Below are positions 27,736 through 37,392 of a stretch of DNA of 64,000 bases, piece after piece; the first letter of the stretch is position 1, and every line of letters starts with the position of its first letter. Location of the stretch: contig CAZJRI010000005.1 in NCBI GenBank assembly GCA_964548025.1, positions 1-64,000 of the forward strand, given 5' to 3'. A program made the translations under genes and the position numbers. This stretch comes from JAHRVQ01 sp964548025. Its GTDB lineage: Bacteria > Pseudomonadota > Gammaproteobacteria > Pseudomonadales > Azotimanducaceae. The notes under the pieces are model-generated. The model saw only the letters and a program-made list of their open reading frames with translations, did no database searches and had not been told where the DNA came from.

Positions 27736-27827
27736 TAGATATTCATGGAATAGATAACGCCAACATGTACCGCCGGTAATTTCACCTTGCTATAGTTGCC
27801 TCGAGATGAATTATCGGAGCAATTAAA

Positions 27828-28760
27828 ATGACTGATGCCACATGGCCGCGAGCATTAAAGAACGCCAGCGGACCGATACGATTGGATAAGCTGGATGGCG
27901 CGGCAGAAGGTATGGGTGACTGGGGTGACGAGACCTGCGCACTGGCTGCAGACGGGTTCGTTCCCCCGGATATGATGACGGGTCTCACCTTATTTATATT
28001 GACACAGCAACCCCGGGACAAGGAGAGCAAACAATCCATTCCCGGTGGCGGAGGGGGTGTCGCTGGCGGTGTCTGGGTAAGGGAGCGCTACACGATTCAC
28101 AGGCCATTAGAGCGAGAAGAGGTTTTCACAGTCAGTGGTGAATCGATGGGCCGCCATGTGCATAAAGGGAGGCGATACGGGACGACACGCAGTGAGACTC
28201 TGAATGCGGCAGGTGAACCTGCTGCAACCAACCTCACCACCGGACTTCTGCAGTATCGGGTTGAGGAAGGTCTTGAGGATTCCCTTGAAGGCTATGATCC
28301 TGAAAGCCTGGATGCACCTTCGCCGGATTGGGCCACAGCATCGAATAACCCCTGCAGGGAACAGTTGTCAGCGCTTAAGGAAGGTGATGTATTTGGTGGT
28401 TATCCCGTCCTGGTCAGTTTGAAAATGATGGAAGCCCGGGACACTAAGAATCCAGACAATCCTATCCACTCGGACCCGGAACTGGCACGCAAAGCAGGTT
28501 TGTCTAAACCTATTGCAGGTGGCTCCCATGTTTTGTCTTTTCCCCTTGAGATTGTGATGCAGAAGGTTGGCAGGCAGGCCCTCTTGCATGGTGCCTGTTT
28601 CGACATTCGGTGGAGGGCACCTGTTTATGCTGACAAGGTCATTCACCCCCATGCAAAAGTAATCACCGCGACTGATGACAGGGTTGTCTTTGAAGTAGAT
28701 GCCACACTTGAATCAGGCGATCTTGCAATGATAGGGCAGGTCACGGTACCACTGTCATGA
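27828..28760 (+). CDS. MaoC-like hydratase/dehydratase
   Basis: A 310-residue cytoplasmic protein, long enough for a double hot-dog fold. The hydratase-2 motif is clear in the second half: DNPIHSDPELARKAGLSKPIAGGSHV, given here as DNPIHSDPELA and KPIAGGSHV, containing the catalytic Asp and His that add water to enoyl-CoA. The first half is an inactive-looking hot-dog. GGAG lies eight bases before the ATG. Its stop overlaps the start of the CoA-transferase fusion (ATGA), so the two are translationally coupled and probably act on the same acyl-CoA. Confidence 0.82.
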   Translation: MTDATWPRALKNASGPIRLDKLDGAAEGMGDWGDETCALAADGFVPPDMMTGLTLFILTQQPRDKESKQSIPGGGGGVAGGVWVRERYTIHRPLEREEVFTVSGESMGRHVHKGRRYGTTRSETLNAAGEPAATNLTTGLLQYRVEEGLEDSLEGYDPESLDAPSPDWATASNNPCREQLSALKEGDVFGGYPVLVSLKMMEARDTKNPDNPIHSDPELARKAGLSKPIAGGSHVLSFPLEIVMQKVGRQALLHGACFDIRWRAPVYADKVIHPHAKVITATDDRVVFEVDATLESGDLAMIGQVTVPLS

Positions 28761-31177
28761 GTGAAGCTTTATCAGGAATCCGGGTGGTAGAAGTTGCCAA
28801 CCGGTCAGCAGCCCTGGCTGGTCGTATACTTGCCGATCTTGGCGCTGAGGTCATTATGGTCGAGCCGGAAGTGGGGGCGGCCCTGCGTCACGAGGCGCCT
28901 TTCTTGAATGAAACCGCAGGGATTGAAAATGGCTTCGGGCATCTGTATCTGGATGTAAACAAAAAGTCGGTGGTCATCGATTTCACTACTGAAAGTGGGC
29001 GTGAACTTTTTCTGGATCTCATCGCAAGCGCCGATTTGCTTCTGGAGACATTGGCACCTGGGTGGCTGGATGCTCATAATCTTGGTCATAATACCCTCAC
29101 GCAATACAATCCTCGATTGATTCACTGTTCGGTTACGCCGTTTGGACTTGATGCACCCTGGCGATCCCGTCGGGCCAGCGACATAGTTGCGGGTGCTGCC
29201 GGTGGTCTGATTCATGTATCCGGTTCACCCCAGGGTGTACCGATTCAAGGTGGTGCGAACCCCTCTTATACCATGGCTTCTCTTGCTGCAGCTTCTGCAA
29301 TCACCATTGCCCTACACCAGCGGGATTTTGGTAAAGATAGTGATGTGAATGCCGGTGTCCATATTGATCTTTCAATGCAGGAAGCGACAGCGCTCGCGGT
29401 GATGCAGACTGCATATCCAAGTCAGTGGCAATGGCATCAACGGATTCCAGTGAGACCGGGTCTGTCAGCGGCCATGGCGTGTCGTGACGGTAAATATGTG
29501 AGTTTGTTAGTGCGCCCTGACCGATTTAAGGATTTTCTTGATTGGGCTGATGCGGTGGGTATAGAACATGGTATGACACCTGAGGATTGGCACTTTGCAC
29601 GTTTGGATTCTCCGCGTGAGAATAACCCGGTATCAGAAACGACGCTTAAACTCGCGGAAGCACTGGATAGAGATGATTTTGTCGAAGGGGCACTTGGAGC
29701 CGATATTATCTGCCTGCCGGTGCTTGATTTTCCCGATCTTGAAAAGCAGGAACAGTATCAGATAAATGATCAATTTCTTAGTATCGAGCACGATACTCTG
29801 AGTGAAACGCTGGGTTTCGTACGCTCACCAGTAGACGCAATGGCTGATGGGGTGGAATTCAAGCGCGCGCCATTGCTTGGTGAACATCAGTCGTTGTTAA
29901 ACAAACTTGAAAAGACGACACCCGCTGCTTCGGGCCCTGTGACAATTGCAGACCCTTCAAAAGCGCTTGACGGTCTGCGAGTGGTAGATTTCGGCTGGGT
30001 ACTTGCAGCGCCCATTGGTACCCGATTGCTGGCGAGTTTCGGTGCAGAAGTCATCCGTATAGAGTCCACCACGAAACCGGACTCTATGCGGAGTCAGGCC
30101 GGGCCTGACGGTAAGCCCCATAGTGATCTTGGTGGTCTCCACAATTCTGTCAATGCGGGCAAGAAGTCACTGACTGTTGACCTGACGAAACCGGAAGGGC
30201 TTGCGCTCGTGAAGGATCTCATTGGCACGGCAGATATCGTTGTGAACAACTTCAGGCCGGGTGCACTTGATCGGATGGGGCTTGGATACGATATTTTAAA
30301 GCAGATTAAGAACGATATTATTTTATTGAATATGCCTGGTGCACATCGTACGGGACCCTGGGCGCAGAGGCCCAGTATGGGCAATATTCTTATGGCAGCA
30401 TCCGGTTTTAATATGCTGAGTGGTTTTGAAGGAGAGCGACCGCGCGGCATCGGTATCGCCTACCCTGACTTTACTTCTCCGCATTTACTTGTGGCAACGA
30501 TTCTCGCTGCGGTTCGCCAACAGAGAAATAACGGGGCGGGGCAGGAATTACATCTGACCCAATTATCAGGCGTATTGTCTCTGCTTGGGTGTGAGTGGAT
30601 GCAGTATAAGGCTACAGGGAAACAACCAGTACGCAATAGCAATCGGAATCCCAATTATTGTCCTCACGGAATCTATCCTGCCTGTGAAGAGGCAGAACTG
30701 GGTTTGGATAGCTGGGTCGCAATTGCCGTTGCCAGCGATGCAGAGTGGCTGAGACTGTGCGAGTTAATGGGGCAGATGGAACTCGCTTCTGATGATCGAT
30801 TTTCTACACTGACGACCCGTCGTGAACACGAAGATGAACTAGATGCGATTGTCAGTCGGTGGACAGAATCAAGAGACAAGTGGCAGGTGGCTGATGAACT
30901 TCAAAATTCAGGCATTGCTGCTGCAGCGGTTGAGCATCTGAAGGATATGATGGAACGTGATCCCCAACTGCCGGGTCACTATCAACGAATACGTCAGCCA
31001 GCAGCGCCTGATGTGGATATCCCGATTGACCGGGAAGCCGCCCAATGGGTTGGTATGGGACTAGAGTTGAATCGGGCACCGATGCTCGGGGAAGACAATC
31101 AATATGTGGTGCAGGATATTCTTGGTCGTTCCGATGAAGAGTTTGCGGAATTGATTATTAACGATGTATTGAGTTGA
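28757..31177 (+). CDS. Double family III CoA-transferase (two fused CaiB/BaiF domains)
   Basis: An 806-residue protein made of two complete CoA-transferase domains. The first (1 to about 395) begins GIRVVEVANRSAALAGRIL and has SVTPFGLDAPW; the second (about 402-806) begins ALDGLRVVDFGWVLAAPIG and has NNFRPGALDRMGLGYD. The second domain keeps an Asp in AYPDFTSPHLL, at the position of the catalytic aspartate. The first domain has GANPSYTMASL there and seems to lack it. Normally two separate chains interlock as a dimer in this family, so the fusion may form one intramolecular pair. It overlaps the MaoC-like gene by four bases. Confidence 0.88.
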   Translation: MSEALSGIRVVEVANRSAALAGRILADLGAEVIMVEPEVGAALRHEAPFLNETAGIENGFGHLYLDVNKKSVVIDFTTESGRELFLDLIASADLLLETLAPGWLDAHNLGHNTLTQYNPRLIHCSVTPFGLDAPWRSRRASDIVAGAAGGLIHVSGSPQGVPIQGGANPSYTMASLAAASAITIALHQRDFGKDSDVNAGVHIDLSMQEATALAVMQTAYPSQWQWHQRIPVRPGLSAAMACRDGKYVSLLVRPDRFKDFLDWADAVGIEHGMTPEDWHFARLDSPRENNPVSETTLKLAEALDRDDFVEGALGADIICLPVLDFPDLEKQEQYQINDQFLSIEHDTLSETLGFVRSPVDAMADGVEFKRAPLLGEHQSLLNKLEKTTPAASGPVTIADPSKALDGLRVVDFGWVLAAPIGTRLLASFGAEVIRIESTTKPDSMRSQAGPDGKPHSDLGGLHNSVNAGKKSLTVDLTKPEGLALVKDLIGTADIVVNNFRPGALDRMGLGYDILKQIKNDIILLNMPGAHRTGPWAQRPSMGNILMAASGFNMLSGFEGERPRGIGIAYPDFTSPHLLVATILAAVRQQRNNGAGQELHLTQLSGVLSLLGCEWMQYKATGKQPVRNSNRNPNYCPHGIYPACEEAELGLDSWVAIAVASDAEWLRLCELMGQMELASDDRFSTLTTRREHEDELDAIVSRWTESRDKWQVADELQNSGIAAAAVEHLKDMMERDPQLPGHYQRIRQPAAPDVDIPIDREAAQWVGMGLELNRAPMLGEDNQYVVQDILGRSDEEFAELIINDVLS

Positions 31178-31186
31178 GTACCGAGG

Positions 31187-32179
31187 TCAATCTTCGTTGG
31201 CGGGTGACTTGGCAAATTTGATTGCTGCCATCTCTTTGATCAGCTCTTCGGTGCGGTCGCGGAGTTCCTCAGAGGGGTGATCAAACTCAAGACCAACATG
31301 ATAAAGCTCCGCCTGACCCAGTGTTACTGGTTCCTGGTGAACGACACGCGCACGTAGTTTTAGGCTGCAACTCTCATCCAGTGTGCTCACAACAGCCTGA
31401 AATGACTGGCCCAGTTGCAATGGATCTGGAACAGTGATTCCTAATCCACCGGTTGATATATCCTCCAAAGTAGCCTGTAATTCGCTGACGTCATCGAACT
31501 GAATGTCGAGTCGCTGTGTCAATCTTGCGTATTTTCGTTGTCCCTGGCTGTCGCTGGCTTGCCCGAGAACTTCCAGGATGTCATCCAGTTCTGCTTGAGC
31601 TCTGGTGCTCAGGCTCGAAAATCGAATAGCCACGCCTTCCCCCTGATTGTTGGCAAGGTCCCATGTTCTAACGATTTTCGCCTCTACCGATATTGAGCCA
31701 CCCTGTGTACTTGGCAAAATGATCTCAAGCGTATCACCAGAGTCACCCTGGGCCTTGTCGACCTGTATTGCAGCACCACCCCAGGAAATATCTTCTAATT
31801 GTGCGTTTACGGGTTCAGTTTCGCCTGGCCATAACACCTTGATCGGAGCGGTGACATTGATCCGGAGTTGATTTCTATTTTCCGAAAGCTGATTGTCGGT
31901 GGACTCTCCTAATAATGATCGGGTGAGATCTTCGGTGACGAGAGATTTTGCCAATTCAAGGGCTTCTTCCAGCACCTGGCTTCCTGCTACGAATAACCCG
32001 TGTTCTTGTGATGTGTCTGAGTTATCAGCGTCCAGCCGAAGCTGGGCCATGGAGTTTTCGAAAGTTACAAATTCGCATTTCGCCCGATGCTGGACCACAC
32101 TCGTAGCCAATAGGCGAATACAAGCCAAAAGTTCGTCATGTGATGCGTGCTCAAGGAGTTCGTCTGAATTTTCTTTCAT
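31187..32179 (-). CDS. Tandem PilZ-domain protein
   Basis: A 330-residue cytoplasmic protein with a helical N-terminus and two PilZ domains. The first has RNQLR and LEDISWGG, the second RLTQR and LEDISTGG. Both therefore show the RxxxR and DxSxxG motifs that bind cyclic di-GMP. The protein likely responds to this messenger in motility, surface or cell-cycle control; the partner is unknown. It converges with the CoA-transferase fusion, the ends being about 10 bases apart. Confidence 0.85.
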   Translation of the reverse strand: MKENSDELLEHASHDELLACIRLLATSVVQHRAKCEFVTFENSMAQLRLDADNSDTSQEHGLFVAGSQVLEEALELAKSLVTEDLTRSLLGESTDNQLSENRNQLRINVTAPIKVLWPGETEPVNAQLEDISWGGAAIQVDKAQGDSGDTLEIILPSTQGGSISVEAKIVRTWDLANNQGEGVAIRFSSLSTRAQAELDDILEVLGQASDSQGQRKYARLTQRLDIQFDDVSELQATLEDISTGGLGITVPDPLQLGQSFQAVVSTLDESCSLKLRARVVHQEPVTLGQAELYHVGLEFDHPSEELRDRTEELIKEMAAIKFAKSPANED

Positions 32180-32651
32180 GATTCTCTAAATCGATGCGGG
32201 TTCAAGCTCATCCTCTATTTTGCTCAGTATAGCTGACCATCCTGCTGAAATTCGAATAATTCGATAAAGTATCACACGACGCGGGTATATGTGCTTAAAG
32301 TTCCAGATAAAGTGTTCATATATTCGGTTATCGGTGATGATAGTGATTGCGTGTTCCGAGACCTTGACAGATCCAAGGAGCGCGTCAGTTGCTTGCAATA
32401 CCCTTATATTACCTGTCTACAACCCCTGAAATTCTGTTAGTGTAAACGACACGCTGGAATTTGTGCAAAAAGTGAGCGTATCTTCCCGTCCGCGAGTAAG
32501 GTGATCTGGGCTTGAGAATCGGTCGAGGTTCAATAGATCGAATTAGTCATTATCATTTTACTATTGCTCTAATATAGCAATGAATTACAGAAATCTACCA
32601 ATAGCGGTTTTCTTCGAAGACACAAGTAGTTGAGATAAGGAGTGTTGGCCC
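32180..32651. other. Long divergent intergenic region
   Basis: About 470 bases between the leftward PilZ gene and the rightward flavin reductase. A leftward TTG frame at 32186-32398 (70 codons) is open but has no family resemblance or ribosome site and is not called. A small inverted repeat (ATTGCT at 32563-32568, AGCAAT at 32576-32581) could be an operator or leader hairpin. The region should hold promoters for both genes. Confidence 0.5.
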
Positions 32652-33278
32652 ATGTACTGGCGAACAGATGAACACCATAATCTTAAACACAACCCTTTTA
32701 GCGCGCTGGTTGCCCCGCGGCCGATTGGCTGGATTTCGACCTTTGATACAGAAGGGAGACCCAATGTGGCGCCGTATTCCTTCTTCAATGCAGTTTCATA
32801 CCTACCGCCACAATTAATATTTTCCGTAGGTGCGCGTCCTGAAGGAGAGGCACCTCCTGTTAAGGATACACTGACGAATGTTGAAAGAAGCGGTTCTTTC
32901 GTCGCGAATCTGGTGACATGGGATCTGCGCGAGGCAATGAATGCCACTTCTGCTGAATGTCCGCCTGAAGTAAATGAATTTGAGCTTGCTGGCATCACCG
33001 CTGAAGACTCACAGAGGGTTAATGCACCAAGAGTTAAAGAAAGCCCGGTTAATTTTGAATGTGAAATGATACAGATCATACCGACCAGGTCTCGCGAAGG
33101 ATACACGCCCAATATGCTCGTACTGGGTGAAGTAGTTGGGATACAGATTGACGATTCCGTCATAGAAGACGGTTTGATCAATTATCGAAAGACTCAACCG
33201 ATTTCTCGCTTGGGATATATGGCTGACTATGCTGCGACCACCGATATTTTTTACATGCCCAGACCGGGTTGGCCGTAA
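32652..33278 (+). CDS. Flavin reductase family protein (FMN-binding split barrel)
   Basis: A 208-residue FMN-binding protein. The beginning HNPFSALVAPRPIGWIST and VAPYSFFNAVSYLPPQLIFSVG are characteristic of DIM6/NTAB-type flavin reductases; GSFVANLVTWDLREAMN and LVLGEVVGIQIDD continue the split barrel. Such proteins supply reduced flavin to a monooxygenase or act as flavin-dependent oxygenases. GATAAGGAG lies upstream of the ATG. It is a single-gene unit; no partner oxygenase is adjacent. Confidence 0.85.
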   Translation: MYWRTDEHHNLKHNPFSALVAPRPIGWISTFDTEGRPNVAPYSFFNAVSYLPPQLIFSVGARPEGEAPPVKDTLTNVERSGSFVANLVTWDLREAMNATSAECPPEVNEFELAGITAEDSQRVNAPRVKESPVNFECEMIQIIPTRSREGYTPNMLVLGEVVGIQIDDSVIEDGLINYRKTQPISRLGYMADYAATTDIFYMPRPGWP

Positions 33279-33520
33279 TGTAAGGGGTGGTACACAGCAC
33301 TTCAGATTTGATATGTCGGGTGTGAACCTGTGAAGAAGGTTGATTATTCCTTTCTCATCTCATGCTCAATTTATTAGCCAGTGAATCTGCATCGTCTGTT
33401 GTAACACTATTTCTGCGTGGCCGAGATTAGATAGATACTGTTTTGGCCTTGTCCGTTGCCTTTCTGGTTGCGTTTCTGGTTAGTGTCGTCCAACAAATAT
33501 TTAATCTCAACAGTAGATGG

Positions 33521-35980
33521 CTAGAACCTCGCGTTTGACAGGCAGGTAAAGTTTTCTCCAGGATCTCGCCATTCCCTGTAGAAATTTGTACCGCCGGTGA
33601 TCTTTCTTGCTGGTCTGTACTTGTCGAGCGGTTCCTTCCAGCTACAGGCGGTATAATTCACGCCACCCGAACCTGGCAAGGGAGTACTATTGCCGGATGA
33701 TAGTACGCCTGCTACACAATTATTGGCGTCTGATGACTGGCAGACTACAGCGTAAATTGTCGCCAGGCATGCATTACGGAAGGTGGATGAACCAATGTCA
33801 ACACACTCGCTAGCAGCATGGTTGTTGCTGACATCTGTCTCAAAAACGGACGACGAAGCGGTCTCTCCGATTTTTCTGCCTGGATACAAGGGAAGGCGTA
33901 TTGTTGTCTCCAACGTACCAGTGGCTCCAGGTGTACTCGCATCGAAACTGAATGTAGGTGTTGTATAGGAAGCTGGTCCATAGCCGACCTCACCGAAGCC
34001 CGATTCTGCAGTGAATTGAACGGTTAAATCAACGGTGCATTTTGTTGAATCGCCAGACAGTAGTTTTCCAAGCACGCCATAGTATTTAATTAGCCGCGAT
34101 GCATCATCCGTTGAATAGACACTACCTCCCGTATCAAGCGCGAGATTATCGAGCGTGGTTGAGTTTGAGTTTCTTAAATTGATCGCGAATACAGATACAT
34201 TGTTTTGAATGGCACTGTTTTTGACACTTATCGAGCTCGATGAACTCGCTGTATCTTGACCGTCTGAGAAAGCCAGTAGCGCGCGTTTGCTGCTGGAGAA
34301 GGATTCAAATTTGCTAATGGAACTCAGCATGGAATCCCACAAAGGCGTCGCACCAGAGGGTGATTTGATTTGTGAGATGTGAGATAGCAGTGAATTGATA
34401 CTGCTCGTAAAACCCTGGGAAATAAAGTTGGTTGAGGAACCACTGAATTCAGCAATCATTGCCCGGTCATTGAAGCCAAGACTATTGACAAACTCCCTTG
34501 CAGCGTCGAGTGATTCGTCATAGGGGTCATTGCCATCCATGCTGCCACTTCGATCAAATAACATAACGGCATCATAACTATCCTGAGTCCCTGATGATGA
34601 GCAAGACAGGCTGTCAACCGTGTAGCGTTGAGTACCAAGTCGGGAACTGCTACCGGGTACCGAGAGATTATGCGCAGAGGTGTTGAGACTGGTTAGGTCT
34701 GCAGGTTCCTTGGAGTTTGCGTCGAAGGCGTGCAGGTCAATTGATACCCGGTAAACGCTCGGATTTGTCGTCAGTGTTGGGGTAATCTTGTTGTAGGAAA
34801 CAATACCGTCAAAAACACCTGTTGATGGATCTGGGTCGCTGCCCCCGATGGGTGGTTGTTGGTCGTTGCTACTTGTAGCGGTAGCTGTGACGGTATATGA
34901 ACCTGCACTGAATCCATAGACGCCAATAAAGACAGTTGTGGCTGATGAAGCGACGAGACTGCATGTTTCTGATTGTGAACCCCCAAGAAATGAACTGCAG
35001 TCGTATGACTGTAGGGTTGGTTCTGATCCATCGCCAACATAGAGATCAATGTCACTGGACAATCCGGTAACAGAAATGTCAACGGTCGTATTGGCTTCGA
35101 CATCGATACTGAAATAATCAAATGTGTCGAATCCAACGGAGCCCTGTAGTGGAGAGCCTGACGAAATACTCTGTGCACCGTTTGAGCCGATATTACCCAC
35201 GGCAACCGGCTGCCAGTTCTGGTCTCCTACCTTTGTGATAGCGAGGCTCTGCTGCCTGCTTGTACCATCCATCAACCACAGCCTGTTGCTGCCATCGTTT
35301 GAATTACGAAACAGGATGTCAGCTTTACCGTCAACATCCATATCGAAGACGGCAAAAGGTGTCCACCCGGAACCCGTACCAGGAATCGAAGCCCTGGATT
35401 TACGACCGAAGGCATTCAACAACCAGACTGAATTCTTACCACCCGAGGCATTATGCCAGAGCAAGTCATCGCTTCCGTCGGCGTCAAAATCGCCAGTGCC
35501 TGATACCTGCCATGCGGTACTCACATTCGGTAGCTCGACACGGCTTGAGATAGTCTCGCTGTTCATGAACCAGAGAATGTTGGCGCCACTGGTGTTGCGC
35601 CAGAGTAGATCCTGTTTACCATCGCCGTCGAAATCACCGACTGCAATGAGGCGCCAGGTGGGATGGGCTGCTTTTATGGCAATGGAACTTGTTCTGACAC
35701 CATTCTCAATCGTCCATAAACGGTTCTCACCGCTACCATGGTGTCTGAATAGAATCTCATCCACGCCATCACCGGTAAAGTCGGCCATGGCTTCTACCTG
35801 CCATTTCGAATCAGCAACGGTGTTAATGGAATACCGGTCGAGCCTGGTGTCTCCATCCATGCTCCACAGCGTATTGTTCCCATTAGCCGAATTCCGCCAA
35901 AAGATATGCGGATTAGCCAGGGAAGAAAACGCGGAAAGACATAGAAGAAGACTAAAAAAGATACGAGTCGAGTACTGCAT
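33521..35980 (-). CDS. Secreted FG-GAP/VCBS - PPC - von Willebrand A protein
   Basis: An 819-residue protein with a signal peptide (IFFSLLLCLSAFSSLA). About five FG-GAP-like units run from residue 24 to 265, each with LLWRN/ILFR and calcium-type loops such as DFDGDGKQDLLW and DMDVDGKADILF. A PPC-type beta-domain (about 280-370) contains DTFDYFSIDV and SDIDLYVGDG. A vWA domain (about 468-650) has a complete MIDAS: DRSGS (D476, S478, S480), T545 in GATPLWDS and D573 in FSDGQD. The cysteine-containing C-terminus is unassigned. The family suggests a cell-surface, calcium-stabilised adhesion protein. The ATG lacks a clear ribosome site. Confidence 0.85.
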   Translation of the reverse strand: MQYSTRIFFSLLLCLSAFSSLANPHIFWRNSANGNNTLWSMDGDTRLDRYSINTVADSKWQVEAMADFTGDGVDEILFRHHGSGENRLWTIENGVRTSSIAIKAAHPTWRLIAVGDFDGDGKQDLLWRNTSGANILWFMNSETISSRVELPNVSTAWQVSGTGDFDADGSDDLLWHNASGGKNSVWLLNAFGRKSRASIPGTGSGWTPFAVFDMDVDGKADILFRNSNDGSNRLWLMDGTSRQQSLAITKVGDQNWQPVAVGNIGSNGAQSISSGSPLQGSVGFDTFDYFSIDVEANTTVDISVTGLSSDIDLYVGDGSEPTLQSYDCSSFLGGSQSETCSLVASSATTVFIGVYGFSAGSYTVTATATSSNDQQPPIGGSDPDPSTGVFDGIVSYNKITPTLTTNPSVYRVSIDLHAFDANSKEPADLTSLNTSAHNLSVPGSSSRLGTQRYTVDSLSCSSSGTQDSYDAVMLFDRSGSMDGNDPYDESLDAAREFVNSLGFNDRAMIAEFSGSSTNFISQGFTSSINSLLSHISQIKSPSGATPLWDSMLSSISKFESFSSSKRALLAFSDGQDTASSSSSISVKNSAIQNNVSVFAINLRNSNSTTLDNLALDTGGSVYSTDDASRLIKYYGVLGKLLSGDSTKCTVDLTVQFTAESGFGEVGYGPASYTTPTFSFDASTPGATGTLETTIRLPLYPGRKIGETASSSVFETDVSNNHAASECVDIGSSTFRNACLATIYAVVCQSSDANNCVAGVLSSGNSTPLPGSGGVNYTACSWKEPLDKYRPARKITGGTNFYREWRDPGENFTCLSNARF

Positions 35981-36342
35981 GAGACATATTTTTGTAGTCA
36001 GATCAAAGCCACTCTACATTATTAGTGGTGAAAAAGGACAGTCCTCGGCTGGTTTTTTTTCAAATTTGGATGAGTGGTGCTGGATGACTGCAGAGGACTT
36101 GTTGCACACAAATTCTAGAATACTTCAGCATATCGTTTTAATCGTTATCGTGAGAACATCAGAAGAAGATGAGGGGCTCATTGCAATGGTGCGATGCTGC
36201 AATGGGTACAGTTGATCCATCATCCTTTGTATTTTCAGGATTGTCTGAAGACCGTACCTGAATCTATACATGGTTACTGAGATCTGGTTTCCGAGAAATA
36301 GTTTCCGAGATACAGTTTCCAAGATATGGTTTTCCGAGGTTT
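35981..36342. other. Intergenic region without a gene
   Basis: About 360 bases between two leftward genes. A long rightward open frame (35124-36215) crosses it but is antisense to the vWA gene and not supported. The right-hand end carries 14-bp tandem repeats. Confidence 0.55.
36287..36339. repeat. 14-bp tandem repeats at the 3' end of the dehydrogenase gene
   Basis: Units with consensus GTTTCCGAGATAYA at 36287-36300, 36301-36314 and 36315-36328, followed by a partial unit with one inserted T to 36339. They end four bases before the stop of the leftward isopropylmalate-dehydrogenase-like gene. Confidence 0.75.
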
Positions 36343-37353
36343 CTATCCGGACAACCGGGAAATGACCTCGTTAGTATACTGCGTCGTGGACATCGAGCCC
36401 CCAATATCTCCGGTGCAGGCACCGTCGCTGATGGCCGATCCTATAGCACCTCGCAGGAGATCTCCGGTCGGTTTCTCTTTGATGTGATCGAGCAGCATGG
36501 CAAAGGCCAGCAGAATAGCAGTGGGGTTGCATTTGTTCTGACCGGCAATATCTGGCGCTGTGCCGCCTGACGGGTCAAACATGGCGATATCAACTTCATC
36601 GTTCTCATCAAAACTGAAATTGCCGCTGGCGCCAAGGCCAATTCCGCCAGCAAGACCGCTTGCCATATCTGAAAGGAAATCACCGTATTCGTTAAGCACA
36701 AGTACCACGCTGTAGTCTTCAGGCTTCAGGACGATTTTAGCCAGCAGCGCATCAAAAAGTTCGACCTGATGGATGATGCCAGGAAATTCCTGCTGTACCT
36801 CGTCTGCGATCATCTGAAAAAATCCGTCAGTTTCGCGCTGAATTGTATGTTTCGACGAAGAGGTAACAGTCAGCCCCTGCTCGAGGGCAAGCCGGAATGC
36901 AAATCTTGCAGCCTGCCGACAGGGCGTTCTTTCAACAATCCTCACCGATATCGCGCCGTCGTCACCGATGCGTCGACCGGGATCATCATAGGTTCCGCCG
37001 GTTGCGATTCGCACAATCTGTATATCGATGGGTTGTTTGAAATTTGTTTCAACCCCTGGCATTGAAGCGACGGGTCGAAGTATCACACTGAAATTACACA
37101 AACGACGGATAATGGCATTGGGGCTGGAAGTGGCTGTAACGGTTGGGTACTTGAGCCCTAGCCTGGTTTCATGAAGGGAATTAGCAATTTCATCAAAATA
37201 ACTTCGGCCACTTGACTCTCTTGTTTTCAACGATAGATCGAGTGGAATGAAATCAAAGTCTATTGGCAGTGCATCAGCAACGGTGTGAACAGATTCCCTT
37301 AGTTCAGGTCCTATGCCGTCTCCAAGAAGCTCAGAAATTACTTTTTTTGTCAT
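36343..37353 (-). CDS. Isocitrate/isopropylmalate dehydrogenase family protein
   Basis: A 336-residue beta-decarboxylating dehydrogenase. The N-terminus ELLGDGIGPELRESV, the metal and substrate loop LVLNEYGDFLSDMASGL and the nucleotide-binding segment PSGGTAPDIAGQNKCNPTA are diagnostic. The enzyme oxidises and decarboxylates a 2-hydroxy acid with NAD(P)+. No leuCD or TCA partner gene is adjacent, so isopropylmalate, tartrate/malate or homoisocitrate activity remains open. The ATG has GGGAGGA at good spacing. Short tandem repeats lie on both sides of the gene. Confidence 0.85.
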   Translation of the reverse strand: MTKKVISELLGDGIGPELRESVHTVADALPIDFDFIPLDLSLKTRESSGRSYFDEIANSLHETRLGLKYPTVTATSSPNAIIRRLCNFSVILRPVASMPGVETNFKQPIDIQIVRIATGGTYDDPGRRIGDDGAISVRIVERTPCRQAARFAFRLALEQGLTVTSSSKHTIQRETDGFFQMIADEVQQEFPGIIHQVELFDALLAKIVLKPEDYSVVLVLNEYGDFLSDMASGLAGGIGLGASGNFSFDENDEVDIAMFDPSGGTAPDIAGQNKCNPTAILLAFAMLLDHIKEKPTGDLLRGAIGSAISDGACTGDIGGSMSTTQYTNEVISRLSG

Positions 37354-37392
37354 GGAATATGATCCTCCCTAATGTCTGATGTTCGGGAAAAC

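Noticed and set aside
32186..32398. Possible 70-residue protein upstream of the PilZ gene
   Set aside because: It needs a TTG start without a ribosome site and has no recognisable features; noted only in the intergenic entry.
32585..33181. Leftward open frame of 198 codons
   Set aside because: It is the antisense shadow of the flavin reductase.
35124..36215. Rightward open frame of 363 codons
   Set aside because: It is antisense to the FG-GAP/vWA gene and its sequence shows no domain; the real gene on the other strand has clear motifs.
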